This document shows, in pieces, positions 25,582 to 34,779 of a DNA stretch of 64,000 nt. The DNA comes from Antarcticibacterium flavum (GTDB taxonomy: Bacteria > Bacteroidota > Bacteroidia > Flavobacteriales > Flavobacteriaceae): contig NZ_CP040812.1 in NCBI RefSeq assembly GCF_006159205.1, positions 2,976,001-3,040,000 of the forward strand, read 5' to 3'. A model generated the notes under the pieces. The model saw nothing but the letters and a program-made list of their open reading frames with translations, was not told the origin of the DNA and did not search any database. Position numbers and translations under genes: made by a program. The first letter of the stretch is position 1. The number at the start of each line of letters is the position of its first letter.

Positions 25582-26829
25582 ATGAAAGAAATAAAAAAAT
25601 ATAAAATAGTCATTTTGCTGACGCTTTTCCTCGGAATTTACAGTAATCAGGCCAAGGCACAAACCCTGGACGATTACTTGCAGATAGCTGTGGAAAACAA
25701 TCCGAAGGTAAAAGCTGCTTATGCAGAATTTGAAGCCGCCTTGCAAAGATCGGCACAGGCCTCGGGTTTGCTTGATCCCACTTTAACAATGGGTGCTTTT
25801 GGTAATATGGAAACATTAATGGGTACTGAAACTGCAAATTTCCAGCTAATGCAAATGTTTCCCTGGTTCGGGACCCTGGGCAAAAAGGAAGATGCAGCCA
25901 ATTTAATGGCCGAAGCTAAATTTCAGCAGTATTTAAATGCGAGAAATGAGGTGCTGTTTGAGGTAAAATCGGCTTATGCGGAGATATACGAAGTCGGTAA
26001 AACCATTGAATTCCAGGAAGAAAACCTGGGAATTCTCAATTCTTACCGAGAATTGACCCTTAGTGCTTTCCGCAGTGGAAATTCATCAATGGTCAACGTG
26101 GTAAGGATTGATATTGAACGCGACGGGGCATCTACCGAAATTGAGTTGCTTAAAGACCAATTACGGCCACTAAAAGCAGAGTTTAATTTGATGCTTAACC
26201 GGGCGCCTAATGAAGTTGTTGAAATTAAGGACACTTTGATCATTGCTGAAAATGAAGCATTGGTGGATGGGGAAATCTTTTTTGATGAACATCCCACAGT
26301 TCAGCTATATGAAAAACAACAGGAATCTTACCAAATCCAGGAAGAAGTGGCAAAAAAAGAAGGCTTGCCCATGCTCGGGGTGGGCTTGGAGTATACCATC
26401 CTGTCAAAAAGCCCTATGGCAATGTCCGGCATGAATGGCCGGGATATGCTAATGCCCATGGTTTCAGTGAGCTTGCCCATTTTCAGAAAAAAATATAAAG
26501 CTATGGAAAAAGAAGCCGAATTTATGGCCAGGGCGATGGAGCAGGAACAGCAAATGCAAAAAAATCAATTGCGATCTGAATATGAAATGACGCTTTTTGA
26601 GCTTAAAAGAGCCCAAAGATTGATCCAATTGTACGACAGGCAAATAGAAAGTTCCCGGCAGGCGAATAAACTTTTGGTTTCTGGATTCTCAAATAACACC
26701 GAGGATTTTGAGGAGGTGTTACGGATGAATCAGGATATTTTAATGCTGAAAACCCAACAACTGCAAGCGCTGAAAAATGGATTAACAGCACTGGCAAAAA
26801 TGGAATATTTATTTTCAAAAACTGAGTAA
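25582..26829 (+). CDS. cusC: TolC-family outer-membrane efflux protein (CusC-like)
   Basis: The 415-aa protein has a signal peptide (IVILLTLFLGIYSNQAKAQT) and the two repeated long helical hairpins of TolC proteins: TLDDYLQIAVENNPKVKAAY and the second half with MEKEAEFMARAMEQEQQMQK. Conserved positions such as LDPTLTMG and FPWFGTLGKKEDAA, typical of metal-efflux OMFs, are visible. It forms the outer-membrane channel for CusBA. It starts 2 nt after cusA and ends 1 nt before the adaptor gene. Confidence 0.92.
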   Translation: MKEIKKYKIVILLTLFLGIYSNQAKAQTLDDYLQIAVENNPKVKAAYAEFEAALQRSAQASGLLDPTLTMGAFGNMETLMGTETANFQLMQMFPWFGTLGKKEDAANLMAEAKFQQYLNARNEVLFEVKSAYAEIYEVGKTIEFQEENLGILNSYRELTLSAFRSGNSSMVNVVRIDIERDGASTEIELLKDQLRPLKAEFNLMLNRAPNEVVEIKDTLIIAENEALVDGEIFFDEHPTVQLYEKQQESYQIQEEVAKKEGLPMLGVGLEYTILSKSPMAMSGMNGRDMLMPMVSVSLPIFRKKYKAMEKEAEFMARAMEQEQQMQKNQLRSEYEMTLFELKRAQRLIQLYDRQIESSRQANKLLVSGFSNNTEDFEEVLRMNQDILMLKTQQLQALKNGLTALAKMEYLFSKTE

Positions 26830-26830
26830 A

Positions 26831-28564
26831 ATGAATGCAAAAAGGAAAAATATAGTAAAAATAGCAGTGATCCTTTTAGTAGGGCTCCTGCTGGGGTGGC
26901 TCATCTTTGGGGGTGGCAACGCTACAAATGAAGTATCTCACGACCATACCGAAGATTCCGCAGAACAAATTTGGACCTGCTCCATGCACCCACAAATTCG
27001 GCAGAATGAACCCGGTGATTGTCCCATTTGTGGGATGGATCTTATTCCGCTTGCAACAACCGGAGCAGGTGGGGATATGGCAAGCTACCAAATGAGCGAA
27101 AATGCCATGAAATTGGCCAATGTACAAACAATGATTGTAGGAAAAGGGGATGCTACCCGTGAGGTGCGACTTAACGGTAAAGTACAGATAGATGAGAGAA
27201 ATTCGTATTCTCAGTCTACCCATATCCCTGGAAGAATAGAACGACTTTCTATAAATTTTACGGGAGAAAGAGTACAGCGGGGGCAAACTTTGGCCACTGT
27301 TTATTCCCCGGAAATGGTTACTGCCCAGGAGGAGTTATTGCAGGCCGCCAGCATAAGGGAAAGTCAGCCGGAGTTATTTGAAGCAGCCAAACAAAAACTG
27401 AGAAACTGGCGTATTGGTGAAAGCCAGGTCAATCAAATTATAAGCAGCGGCAGGACACTTCAAAATTTTCCTATTACTGCTGATGTGAGTGGAATTGTGA
27501 CCGAAAAGCTGGTAGATCTGGGGGATTATGTTGAACGCGGAATGCCAATATATGAAATTTCTGATCTGTCAAAAGTATGGGTGTTATTTGATCTTTATGA
27601 AGGGCAGATTGCAGTAGTAAATGAAGGAGATAAGGTAGAGTTTACCATAAATTCTTTTCCGGGTGAAACTTTTGAAGGCACCATTACCTTCGTAGATCCT
27701 TTACTTGATTCCCAATCCCGCGTGTCAACTGCCCGTGTAGAGGTAGAGAATAAAAATGGCAGGCTTAAACCGGGAATGTTTGCTTCGGGAATTGTGAAAA
27801 ACAGTTTAGGAAAGGCAGATGTACAGGCACTGGTAATACCAAAATCTGCCGTATTATGGACCGGGAAACGATCTATTGTATATGTTAAAAATAATGTGGA
27901 AGGTGGAGGAGGTTTTCAACTTCGTGAAGTAACTTTAGGACCTTCCCTCGGTGACTCTTATGTGGTTCAGGAAGGATTAGAGCCTGGGGAGGAAATTGTC
28001 TCCAGCGGTGCCTTCACGGTAGATGCCGCAGTTCAATTATCTGGCAGGCCAAGTATGATGAATCCCGCTGCGGTAGAAGAAAAACAAAACAGCAATAATA
28101 CACTTACAGTTTCAATTTCAAACGCTGCAAAGAAGGAATTAATGCAAGTTACATCGGCATATTTGGATTTAAAGGAAGCTTTAGTCAAAGATGATATGGC
28201 AAGAGCGAAAGAGAGGGCCAGGGCATTGGGAGATGTTGTTAAAAATGTCGATCCTTCCGTTTTAGACCAGGATGGTAAAATCGTCTGGGATAGTTACAAA
28301 GAAGAACTGGCTACAGCCGCAAAAAACATTTCTACCGGGAAAGATATTGCGGGAATGCGTAGGGGGTTTATTAGTCTATCTAAAACCATGATAGGATTGG
28401 TCAAAACATTTCAGTTAAATAGTGAAACTTTATATGTTTTGCATTGCCCAATGGCCAATGATGACCAGGGTGCAAATTGGTTAAGCAGGTCCCCGGAAAT
28501 TGAAAACCCATTTTTTGGAGCCTCTATGTTGCGTTGTGGGGAAGTCACTCAAACCTTAGAATAG
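26831..28564 (+). CDS. cusB: CusB-type periplasmic adaptor with heavy-metal-binding and DUF3347 domains
   Basis: The 577-aa adaptor has an N-terminal membrane anchor (IAVILLVGLLLGWLIFGG), a heavy-metal-binding domain (WTCSMHPQIRQNEPGDCPIC, then GMDLIP), the membrane-fusion body (RIERLSINFTGERVQRGQTL; ADVSGIVTEKLVDLGDYVER) and a C-terminal DUF3347 domain (about 430-577; VTSAYLDLKEALVKDD, YVLHCPMANDDQGANWLS, LRCGEV). E. coli CusB has neither extra domain. The two metal-binding modules could pass Cu from the periplasm to CusA. A DUF3347 lipoprotein is also encoded at 31443. Confidence 0.93.
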   Translation: MNAKRKNIVKIAVILLVGLLLGWLIFGGGNATNEVSHDHTEDSAEQIWTCSMHPQIRQNEPGDCPICGMDLIPLATTGAGGDMASYQMSENAMKLANVQTMIVGKGDATREVRLNGKVQIDERNSYSQSTHIPGRIERLSINFTGERVQRGQTLATVYSPEMVTAQEELLQAASIRESQPELFEAAKQKLRNWRIGESQVNQIISSGRTLQNFPITADVSGIVTEKLVDLGDYVERGMPIYEISDLSKVWVLFDLYEGQIAVVNEGDKVEFTINSFPGETFEGTITFVDPLLDSQSRVSTARVEVENKNGRLKPGMFASGIVKNSLGKADVQALVIPKSAVLWTGKRSIVYVKNNVEGGGGFQLREVTLGPSLGDSYVVQEGLEPGEEIVSSGAFTVDAAVQLSGRPSMMNPAAVEEKQNSNNTLTVSISNAAKKELMQVTSAYLDLKEALVKDDMARAKERARALGDVVKNVDPSVLDQDGKIVWDSYKEELATAAKNISTGKDIAGMRRGFISLSKTMIGLVKTFQLNSETLYVLHCPMANDDQGANWLSRSPEIENPFFGASMLRCGEVTQTLE

Positions 28565-28749
28565 CTTTTAAAAAAATTAAAAAAACAATATTCTGGTATT
28601 AGTGCACGAAGAATAAAAATGGTTCTAATCTGGTAATAAAAAAGAAGCAGTGTGAAAACTGAAAGAGACTATAAATTAAAGTTCTGCAAGAATGGGCGGG
28701 AATTTTTAAATTACTCTCCGTCCCATTGGCAGGCACAAAAAAGTGACCG

Positions 28750-28911
28750 ATGAAAGGTGATAGGAAGTTTAAGAGAGAACAAAAGAAGAAGAAAAAAGAT
28801 GAAGAGGAAAAAATCACCAAAAAAGATAAATTTTGGGCTATTATCATGATTTCCGGTCTGTTTTTGGCGGCATTGTTTATAGCCGTATGGCTTGCATTGG
28901 CAACAGCTTAA
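28750..28911 (+). CDS. Small single-pass membrane protein, 53 aa (paralogue of 767-931)
   Basis: ATG 28750 to TAA 28909-28911. The N-terminal half is almost all charged (RKFKREQKKKKKDEEEKITK), then KDKFW starts a single hydrophobic helix (AIIMISGLFLAALFIAVWLA). It shares the RxxKREQKKxxK start and overall plan with the 54-aa gene at 767. It sits between the Cus adaptor and the multicopper oxidase genes. Family unknown; two independent copies in copper contexts support a real gene. Confidence 0.6.
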   Translation: MKGDRKFKREQKKKKKDEEEKITKKDKFWAIIMISGLFLAALFIAVWLALATA

Positions 28912-29004
28912 CCTGGTTTAATATACAGATTTTAGCCTGTTCGTAAAAAGACAATGGAAAAGGAATAAAATTGATTTAAGAAAATTTGAAACGATAAAAA
29001 GATT

Positions 29005-31389
29005 ATGAAAAGGATTTATGCTTTAATAGGAATACTTGGAATCACCTGGGGTGTGTTTCCTCAACAGCAACAACAGCAACAATCTGTAGAAGGGAATGTT
29101 GATAATTTGCCGGTAAGGGAATATCACATCACCATAGATCAGGAGGAAGTAAACATAGGCGGAAAGAAGAAAATGGGGATGACCATTAATGGGAGTATTC
29201 CCGGTCCTACCCTGCGGTTTACCGAGGGAGAATATGCTGTAATCCACGTTACAAATGAAATGGATGTTGAAACCTCAGTTCACTGGCACGGCCTGCTGCT
29301 TCCCAATTTCTTTGATGGAGTTCCCTACCTAACAACTCCTCCAATAGAACCGGGAGAGACTTTTACTTATGAATTTGCTTTAAAACAGGCAGGAACCTAT
29401 TGGTATCATTCTCACACCGCATTACAGGAACAGGATGGAGTGTACGGTTCATTTGTTATTGAAGATCCTGAAGAGGATCTTGAATATGATTCAGAACTTG
29501 TCCTGGTCCTGGCGGACTGGACATTTGAAAAACCAAAGGATGTTTTAAGAACTTTAAAGAGAGGTCTTGAGTGGTATGGGATCAAAAAAAATACTGTTGC
29601 TCCACTTAATCGGGTGATAGCACGCGGAGCATTAGGGGCTCAGCTTAATTTTTGGAAGCAACGCATGGAAGGAATGGATATCTCTGATGTGTATTATCCT
29701 GCTTTCATTACCAACGGCGCCACGACCCGGGAGTATCCCGATTTTGAACCGGGAGAAAGGGTAAGACTAAGAATTATTAATGCAGCGGCCTCAACACAAT
29801 TTTGGCTGACATTTGGAGGGGAAGATGATCCAATGCTTGTAGCTGCAGACGGGCTTGATGTAGTGCCGGTACAAAAAAATAAGACCTTCATCGCCGTAGC
29901 TGAAACCTATGACTTTATTGTTACCATTCCCCAGAGCGGAAAATTTGAAGTGCGGGGAACTGCACAGGATGGAACCGGCCAAACCTCAACCTTCCTGGGT
30001 CGTGGTGAAGAAATCGCCGCCCCCGATGATATTCCAAAACCGGACCTTATTGGAATGATGAAAGAAATGGCAGCTATGGATATGCGAATGGGAGCCCCTG
30101 CAATGAAGTTTAACCCTGATAAAGAAACTCCTTATGAAACGGCAGAAAAATATGGGATGCAAATGGAGGGAATGGATCACGGTGCCATGGATAAGAAAAT
30201 GATGGAACATGGGGAAAATGGGCACCAAATGCCCCAACAGGATACAATTCCCGCCGGGGAAATGGATCATTCGAAAATGAACCACCAGGAAATGGCAGGA
30301 TCTAAAATGAATAAAAAAGAAGGTGATGGAATGCCCATGGAGGGAATGGATTCTCAGGAGGATATGAAGGATGAAGGTATGTTTGCCGAATTTAATTATG
30401 ACTACCTCAAGGCTCCTGAGTCGACCGATTTCTCTGATGATAAGCCTGTTAAAGAAATCCTCCTGAATTTGACCGGAAATATGCAACGTTATATATGGAG
30501 TTTAAACGGTGTTCCCTTGTCTGAAGGTGATAAAATAAAAATAAAGCAGGGAGAGGTAACCCGTATAACGCTGAATAACCTTACCATGATGCACCACCCC
30601 ATGCATTTACACGGGCACTTTTTCAGGGTTATAAACGAACACGGGGAATATTCCCCATTAAAACATACAGTGAATGTTGCACCTATGCAAAAGGTGGTGA
30701 TAGAATTTGATGCCAATGAATATGCCGACTGGTTCTTTCATTGCCATATTTTGTACCATTTAGATTCCGGTATGGCGCGTATTTTTAGTTACGATACACC
30801 AAGGGATGAACGTCTAAAAGATCATCCCCTAAAGATCCTCACCAATGCGAGCAATCACTTTTTTACCTGGGGAATGGTAGATGTTGCTTCCCATATGACG
30901 GAGTTTAACCTTATTTCATCGAACATCCGGAATCAATTCACCTTAAGGGGAGAATATGGCTGGAACCAAAACCTGGAGGCAGAATTAACGTATGAACGCT
31001 ATTTAAACGACTGGTTTAGGGTTTTTGGAGGGGTAAATGTAGAAAACGAAGGTGCCAATAGCATGGATGAGATTGTTACGACGGCCATAGCGGGGATTCG
31101 CTATTTTACACCCTATATGTTTAATCTGGATGTTCGCATGGATAACCAACTGCGGCCGCAAATAAGTCTTAGCAGGGAAATACTGCTCTTTCGCAGGATA
31201 GCTGTTTTTGCAGAATATGAATATCAGGCCGACTTTGGATGGGTAAACGAACTTCCGGAAGGGGAAAATTTCGAAAAGGAAGAAACTATAACCGTGGGTG
31301 CCGAATATTTTCTGTCAAAAAACTTTTCCATTATGGGCAGTTATGACAACCGTTTTGGAGCTGGTGGGGGCTTGAGTGTGAGGTTTTAA
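29005..31389 (+). CDS. Multicopper oxidase (CopA family) fused to a CopB-like outer-membrane barrel
   Basis: The 794-aa secreted protein starts with a Sec-type signal, not a Tat RR motif. Three cupredoxin domains follow with all copper-site motifs: SVHWHGLLLP, YWYHSHT, MHHPMHLHGHFF and FHCHILYHLDSGM. Between domains 2 and 3, at about residues 350-460, is a Met/His-rich insert (MQMEGMDHGAMDKKMMEHG and similar), as in PcoA/CopA. After residue ~610 comes a ~180-residue beta-barrel region (FTWGMVDVASHMTEFNL, LRGEYGWNQNLEAELTYERY, final LSVRF) like CopB/PcoB. It would oxidise Cu(I) in the periplasm while anchored to the outer membrane. Confidence 0.9.
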   Translation: MKRIYALIGILGITWGVFPQQQQQQQSVEGNVDNLPVREYHITIDQEEVNIGGKKKMGMTINGSIPGPTLRFTEGEYAVIHVTNEMDVETSVHWHGLLLPNFFDGVPYLTTPPIEPGETFTYEFALKQAGTYWYHSHTALQEQDGVYGSFVIEDPEEDLEYDSELVLVLADWTFEKPKDVLRTLKRGLEWYGIKKNTVAPLNRVIARGALGAQLNFWKQRMEGMDISDVYYPAFITNGATTREYPDFEPGERVRLRIINAAASTQFWLTFGGEDDPMLVAADGLDVVPVQKNKTFIAVAETYDFIVTIPQSGKFEVRGTAQDGTGQTSTFLGRGEEIAAPDDIPKPDLIGMMKEMAAMDMRMGAPAMKFNPDKETPYETAEKYGMQMEGMDHGAMDKKMMEHGENGHQMPQQDTIPAGEMDHSKMNHQEMAGSKMNKKEGDGMPMEGMDSQEDMKDEGMFAEFNYDYLKAPESTDFSDDKPVKEILLNLTGNMQRYIWSLNGVPLSEGDKIKIKQGEVTRITLNNLTMMHHPMHLHGHFFRVINEHGEYSPLKHTVNVAPMQKVVIEFDANEYADWFFHCHILYHLDSGMARIFSYDTPRDERLKDHPLKILTNASNHFFTWGMVDVASHMTEFNLISSNIRNQFTLRGEYGWNQNLEAELTYERYLNDWFRVFGGVNVENEGANSMDEIVTTAIAGIRYFTPYMFNLDVRMDNQLRPQISLSREILLFRRIAVFAEYEYQADFGWVNELPEGENFEKEETITVGAEYFLSKNFSIMGSYDNRFGAGGGLSVRF

Positions 31390-31442
31390 TATCAATTAAT
31401 AATATCTGTAATACAATCAATAATAATTAAATACAATTAAAA

Positions 31443-32066
31443 ATGAGAAATCTAAGAGTAAATTTGGGAATTGCAATTTTGACGTTTGCAACATTAACGA
31501 CAATATCCTGCAGGGATACCAATGAAGGAGGGGATATGGACCATTCTGAAATGAACCATGAAAATATGAACGAAGGTTCAGAAATGATGGACGGGGAAAA
31601 CATGATGGAAGGTTCAGGCATGATGGAAGGTGAAAGTGAAAATTCACAGACAGGGCGTATTGTCAATGATTATTTGCAGTTAAAAGATGCGCTGGTAGCA
31701 GATAATGTTGAAGAGGCGGCAAAAGCCGGTGGAAGCCTGGTAGCAGCTTTTGATGGGTTTAATATGAGCGAATATAATGAGACTCAAAAACAAGAGTTGA
31801 CCGAAATAATTGAAGATGCCAAAGAACATGCCGAGCATATTACGATGAGTGATATAGCGCATCAAAGGGAACATTTCGATATATTGAGCGTGGATCTTGC
31901 AGATATGTTGGAAATAACAGGAAGCCCTAAAACACTTTACCAACAGTTTTGCCCTATGTACAACGACAATAAAGGTGCAATATGGTTAAGTGCCAGTGAA
32001 GAAATAAGGAACCCTTACTATGGGCAAAAAATGCTAAAGTGTGGGGAGGTCCAGAAGGAAATTTAG
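31443..32066 (+). CDS. DUF3347 lipoprotein with Met/His-rich linker
   Basis: The 207-aa lipoprotein has a lipobox ending at Cys23 (ATLTTISC), then a linker rich in Met, Asp and His (MDHSEMNHENMNEGSEMM) likely to hold Cu, and a DUF3347 domain (VNDYLQLKDALVADNVEEAA, FCPMYNDNKGAIWLS, MLKCGEV). The domain closely matches the C-terminal part of the CusB adaptor at 26831, including FCPM / HCPM and the ML(R/K)CGEV end. Periplasmic copper binding is inferred. Confidence 0.85.
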   Translation: MRNLRVNLGIAILTFATLTTISCRDTNEGGDMDHSEMNHENMNEGSEMMDGENMMEGSGMMEGESENSQTGRIVNDYLQLKDALVADNVEEAAKAGGSLVAAFDGFNMSEYNETQKQELTEIIEDAKEHAEHITMSDIAHQREHFDILSVDLADMLEITGSPKTLYQQFCPMYNDNKGAIWLSASEEIRNPYYGQKMLKCGEVQKEI

Positions 32067-32069
32067 TAC

Positions 32070-32525
32070 ATGAAATTTCTAAAGATCATCGGCATAATTT
32101 TACTGGTTGTCTTTTTGGGGATACAATTTATCCCCAAAAAGCTCAATCAAAGCGATTATGTACCTAAATCGGATTTTACAGAGGTTTATGAGGTGCCGCA
32201 AAACATAAGTAAGATCCTGAAAACCTCCTGTTATGACTGCCATAGCAATAATACCAATTATCCCTGGTACAATAAAATCCAGCCGGTTACCTGGTATTTG
32301 AACGATCATATTGAAGAAGGTAAAGAAGAATTAAATTTAAGTGAATTTGGGGAGTATTCTTCCCGACGCCAGCGCAGCAAAATACGCTCAATGAGCAGCC
32401 AGGTGAAAGATGGGGAAATGCCTCTTTCTTCCTATACATTATTGCATTGGGATGCAAAACTTTCAGAAAAAGAAAAAGAAGAATTCATAGCCTGGATGGA
32501 CTCGTTGTCCGCGGATTTGAGATAA
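32070..32525 (+). CDS. Haem-binding domain protein (CxxCH)
   Basis: The 151-aa protein has an N-terminal membrane anchor (IIGIILLVVFLGIQFIP), then the haem-attachment motif SCYDCHSNNTNYPWYNKIQP, VTWYLNDHIEEGKEELN and LHWDAKLS. This is the Haem_bd layout: a single c-type haem on a short periplasmic domain. It starts 3 nt after the DUF3347 gene. A role in electron transfer around the copper oxidase is possible but not shown. Confidence 0.85.
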   Translation: MKFLKIIGIILLVVFLGIQFIPKKLNQSDYVPKSDFTEVYEVPQNISKILKTSCYDCHSNNTNYPWYNKIQPVTWYLNDHIEEGKEELNLSEFGEYSSRRQRSKIRSMSSQVKDGEMPLSSYTLLHWDAKLSEKEKEEFIAWMDSLSADLR

Positions 32526-32539
32526 GAGTAAATCCCCCA

Positions 32540-32600
32540 ACCCTGTGCCTGAAAACTGTTTGTTTAATTGGTTAGTTAAAATTTCAGGTGCAGGGTTTTT
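32540..32600 (+). terminator. Rho-independent terminator after haem-binding gene
   Basis: ACCCTGTGCCTGAAA (32540-32554) pairs with TTTCAGGTGCAGGGT (32582-32596), with a G-G mismatch in the middle, and is followed by a short T-run and ATAAAA. A strong extended hairpin. Confidence 0.8.
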
Positions 32601-32633
32601 ATAAAAGTTTTTGAAAGAAATAAACAAATAGTA

Positions 32634-33332
32634 TTGGTAAAAAGAAAAACAGCTTTAAAACTTAGAAAAACCCACCGCTACCTGGGCCTTTTCATTGGTG
32701 TCCAATTTATAATGTGGACGGTAAGCGGCATGTATTTTAGCTGGACAGATATAGATGAGATCCACGGTGACCAATTCAGGAAACATCACGTGGAATCGGT
32801 ATCCTTCAGTAATTTAAGGGCTCCTTCAGGATTGACGGGGGTTGTGAAATCCCTTCAGCTCAAAGACATAGCGGGGAAACCTTTTTATCTGGTAAACGGC
32901 GAAAAATTAATAGACGCTCTAAAGGGGGAAGAAAAAAAGGGTATAACTGAGGAAGAAGCTCTTGCAATCGCCGGAAAGTATATGCGGGAAGATCTTGTGA
33001 TAGCTGGAATTGAAATGATTAAAGAAACGGGAGATCATCACGAGTATAGGGGCGGCCCGTTGCCGGCCTATGTGATTTCTTACGAAACCCCAGAGAATAT
33101 AAGAGCCTATGTTTCGGCTTTGGACGGTACATTCCAAACTTTGAGGCACCGCAACTGGCGGTGGTTCGATTTCTTATGGATGACCCATACCATGGATTAC
33201 GAAGGCAGGGATAATTTTAACAACCTTGTGCTACGTATTTTTTCGCTGTTAGGACTTATAACGGTGCTGAGTGGCTTTGTACTATGGTACATCTCCTCTC
33301 CATCAGTAAGAAAATTTCTAAAAAAATTTTAA
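32634..33332 (+). CDS. PepSY-domain membrane protein
   Basis: The start is taken as TTG 32634, since no ATG is in frame nearby. The 232-aa product has an N-terminal helix (THRYLGLFIGVQFIMWTVSG), a periplasmic PepSY-like region (ITEEEALAIAGKYM, YVISYETPENIRAYVSALDG) and a C-terminal helix after the HTMDYEGRDNFNN loop (LVLRIFSLLGLITVLSGF). The layout is a half-size PepSY-TM protein like those seen with iron or copper uptake and efflux genes. Histidines near the helices (HRYLG, HTMD) could bind haem or metal. Confidence 0.8.
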   Translation: MVKRKTALKLRKTHRYLGLFIGVQFIMWTVSGMYFSWTDIDEIHGDQFRKHHVESVSFSNLRAPSGLTGVVKSLQLKDIAGKPFYLVNGEKLIDALKGEEKKGITEEEALAIAGKYMREDLVIAGIEMIKETGDHHEYRGGPLPAYVISYETPENIRAYVSALDGTFQTLRHRNWRWFDFLWMTHTMDYEGRDNFNNLVLRIFSLLGLITVLSGFVLWYISSPSVRKFLKKF

Positions 33333-33349
33333 AAATGGGAGTACTTATA

Positions 33350-34123
33350 ATGAAAAACTTCTGTCGCAAAAATAAAGTACTATCTGTTATGCTAATTTCA
33401 GCTTTATTCCTGTCTTGTGACACTTCAGAAGAAAAAACGGAAGGTGAAAAAATCATAGAAAAAAGTATAGAGGCCTCTGGAGGAGAAAATTACGGGAATG
33501 CTGAAATTAAATTCACTTTTAGGAACAGGGAATACAAGAGCAAGCGCAATGGGGAAAAATTCCGCCTTGAACGCCTCGTTAAGGATTCCACCGGTAACAC
33601 CACACATGATATCCTTAGCAATGAAGGTTTAAGCCGGTACAAAAACGGCGAAGTGGCCATAGTACCCGATTCCATGGTTACACGTATAAGCGACGGGGTA
33701 AACTCTGTTCACTATTTTGTACAATTGCCATATGTGCTCAACTCTCCGGCAGCTAATAAAGAATTGTTGGGGGAAGATGAGGTGGAAGGCGAAACGTATT
33801 ACGAAGTTAAGGTTACATTTCGTGAGGAAGGCGGGGGAACAGATCATCATGATGAGTTTGTATACTGGATACACAAAGAGAATTACACCGTAGGTTACCT
33901 GGCTTATAGATTTTTCACAAATAATGGGGGAATAAGGTTTAGAAAAGCAGTAAATCCAAGAACGATAGGTAATATTCGGTTTGTGGATTATAAAAACTAC
34001 AAAACCGATGATCTGTCCACACCGTTGCGTGACCTAGATTCCCTCTACGAAGCAGGGGACCTGAAGTTTTTCTCTAATATAGAAACCGAAAATATTAACG
34101 TAAGCATAAATAAAAACAATTAA
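33350..34123 (+). CDS. DUF6503 family lipoprotein
   Basis: ATG 33350 gives a clear lipoprotein signal (VMLISALFLSCDTSEE); upstream in-frame ATGs at 33284 and 33335 only extend it. The 258-aa beta-rich mature protein has IEKSIEASGGENYGNAEIKF at the start and VPDSMVTRISDGVNSVHYFV, PYVLNSPAANKELLG and DEFVYWIHKENYTVGYLAYR, matching the DUF6503 group of periplasmic lipocalin-like proteins. No enzymatic motif. It lies between PepSY and DUF2911 genes. Confidence 0.75.
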   Translation: MKNFCRKNKVLSVMLISALFLSCDTSEEKTEGEKIIEKSIEASGGENYGNAEIKFTFRNREYKSKRNGEKFRLERLVKDSTGNTTHDILSNEGLSRYKNGEVAIVPDSMVTRISDGVNSVHYFVQLPYVLNSPAANKELLGEDEVEGETYYEVKVTFREEGGGTDHHDEFVYWIHKENYTVGYLAYRFFTNNGGIRFRKAVNPRTIGNIRFVDYKNYKTDDLSTPLRDLDSLYEAGDLKFFSNIETENINVSINKNN

Positions 34124-34140
34124 TTAAAACACAATTTACC

Positions 34141-34713
34141 ATGAACACAACAAAGTACATTTTTTACACATTTTTTGCATCAATTTTTACTTTTGGTGTA
34201 CAAGCCCAACATGAAAACCACCAATCGCAGGAAAAAAGTACCACCAACAAGGAAGTTTTAAGTCCGCACACCAGTGCAATGGCCGTCATTGATGGTGCAC
34301 ATATCCATATAGATTATTCCTCGCCCAGGGTTCGGGACAGGATAATCTTTGGAGGTTTGGTTGGCTTCAATACCATTTGGCAGGCCGGGGCCCACAAAGC
34401 CACCTGGATAGAGACAGATAAAGATTTGGTAATAGATAACAAAACACTTCCGGCGGGGAAATACGGTTTTTTTGTAATTCCGGGAAAAGAAAATTGGAAG
34501 GTCATGTTCAATTCCAGATGGGACCAGCATGGGAAAGATGAGTATGACGAAAGCGAAAACGTACTTAGCCTAAATGTTGCCCCGGAAGAATTGGATGAAA
34601 TCCAGGAAGCATTATCTTATGAAGTAAAAGAAACCGGAGCTGACAAGGGTACAATTTCTTTGGCTTGGGAGAAAACAAAGATCCATGTTCCGTTTAAAGT
34701 AGCCAAAAGATAA
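34141..34713 (+). CDS. DUF2911 family secreted protein
   Basis: The 190-aa protein has a signal peptide (YIFYTFFASIFTFGVQAQ), a short His/Gln linker, then the DUF2911 pattern: IDYSSPRVRDRIIFGGLV, WQAGAHKATWIETDKDLVI, LPAGKYGFFVIPGKENWKV and a C-terminal TISLAWEKTKIHVPF. The family is common in Bacteroidota; no activity is known. It begins 17 nt after the DUF6503 gene and is likely co-transcribed. Confidence 0.88.
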   Translation: MNTTKYIFYTFFASIFTFGVQAQHENHQSQEKSTTNKEVLSPHTSAMAVIDGAHIHIDYSSPRVRDRIIFGGLVGFNTIWQAGAHKATWIETDKDLVIDNKTLPAGKYGFFVIPGKENWKVMFNSRWDQHGKDEYDESENVLSLNVAPEELDEIQEALSYEVKETGADKGTISLAWEKTKIHVPFKVAKR

Positions 34714-34779
34714 AAAGTTTTGTAATATCAATAAAAACAGTAATAAGGACCTGCACCGTCAGGCATAAAACCAATAAAA

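Noticed and set aside
29986..30486. 166-aa minus-strand His-rich frame
   Set aside because: It is the complement of the Met/His-rich insert of the multicopper oxidase, not an independent gene.
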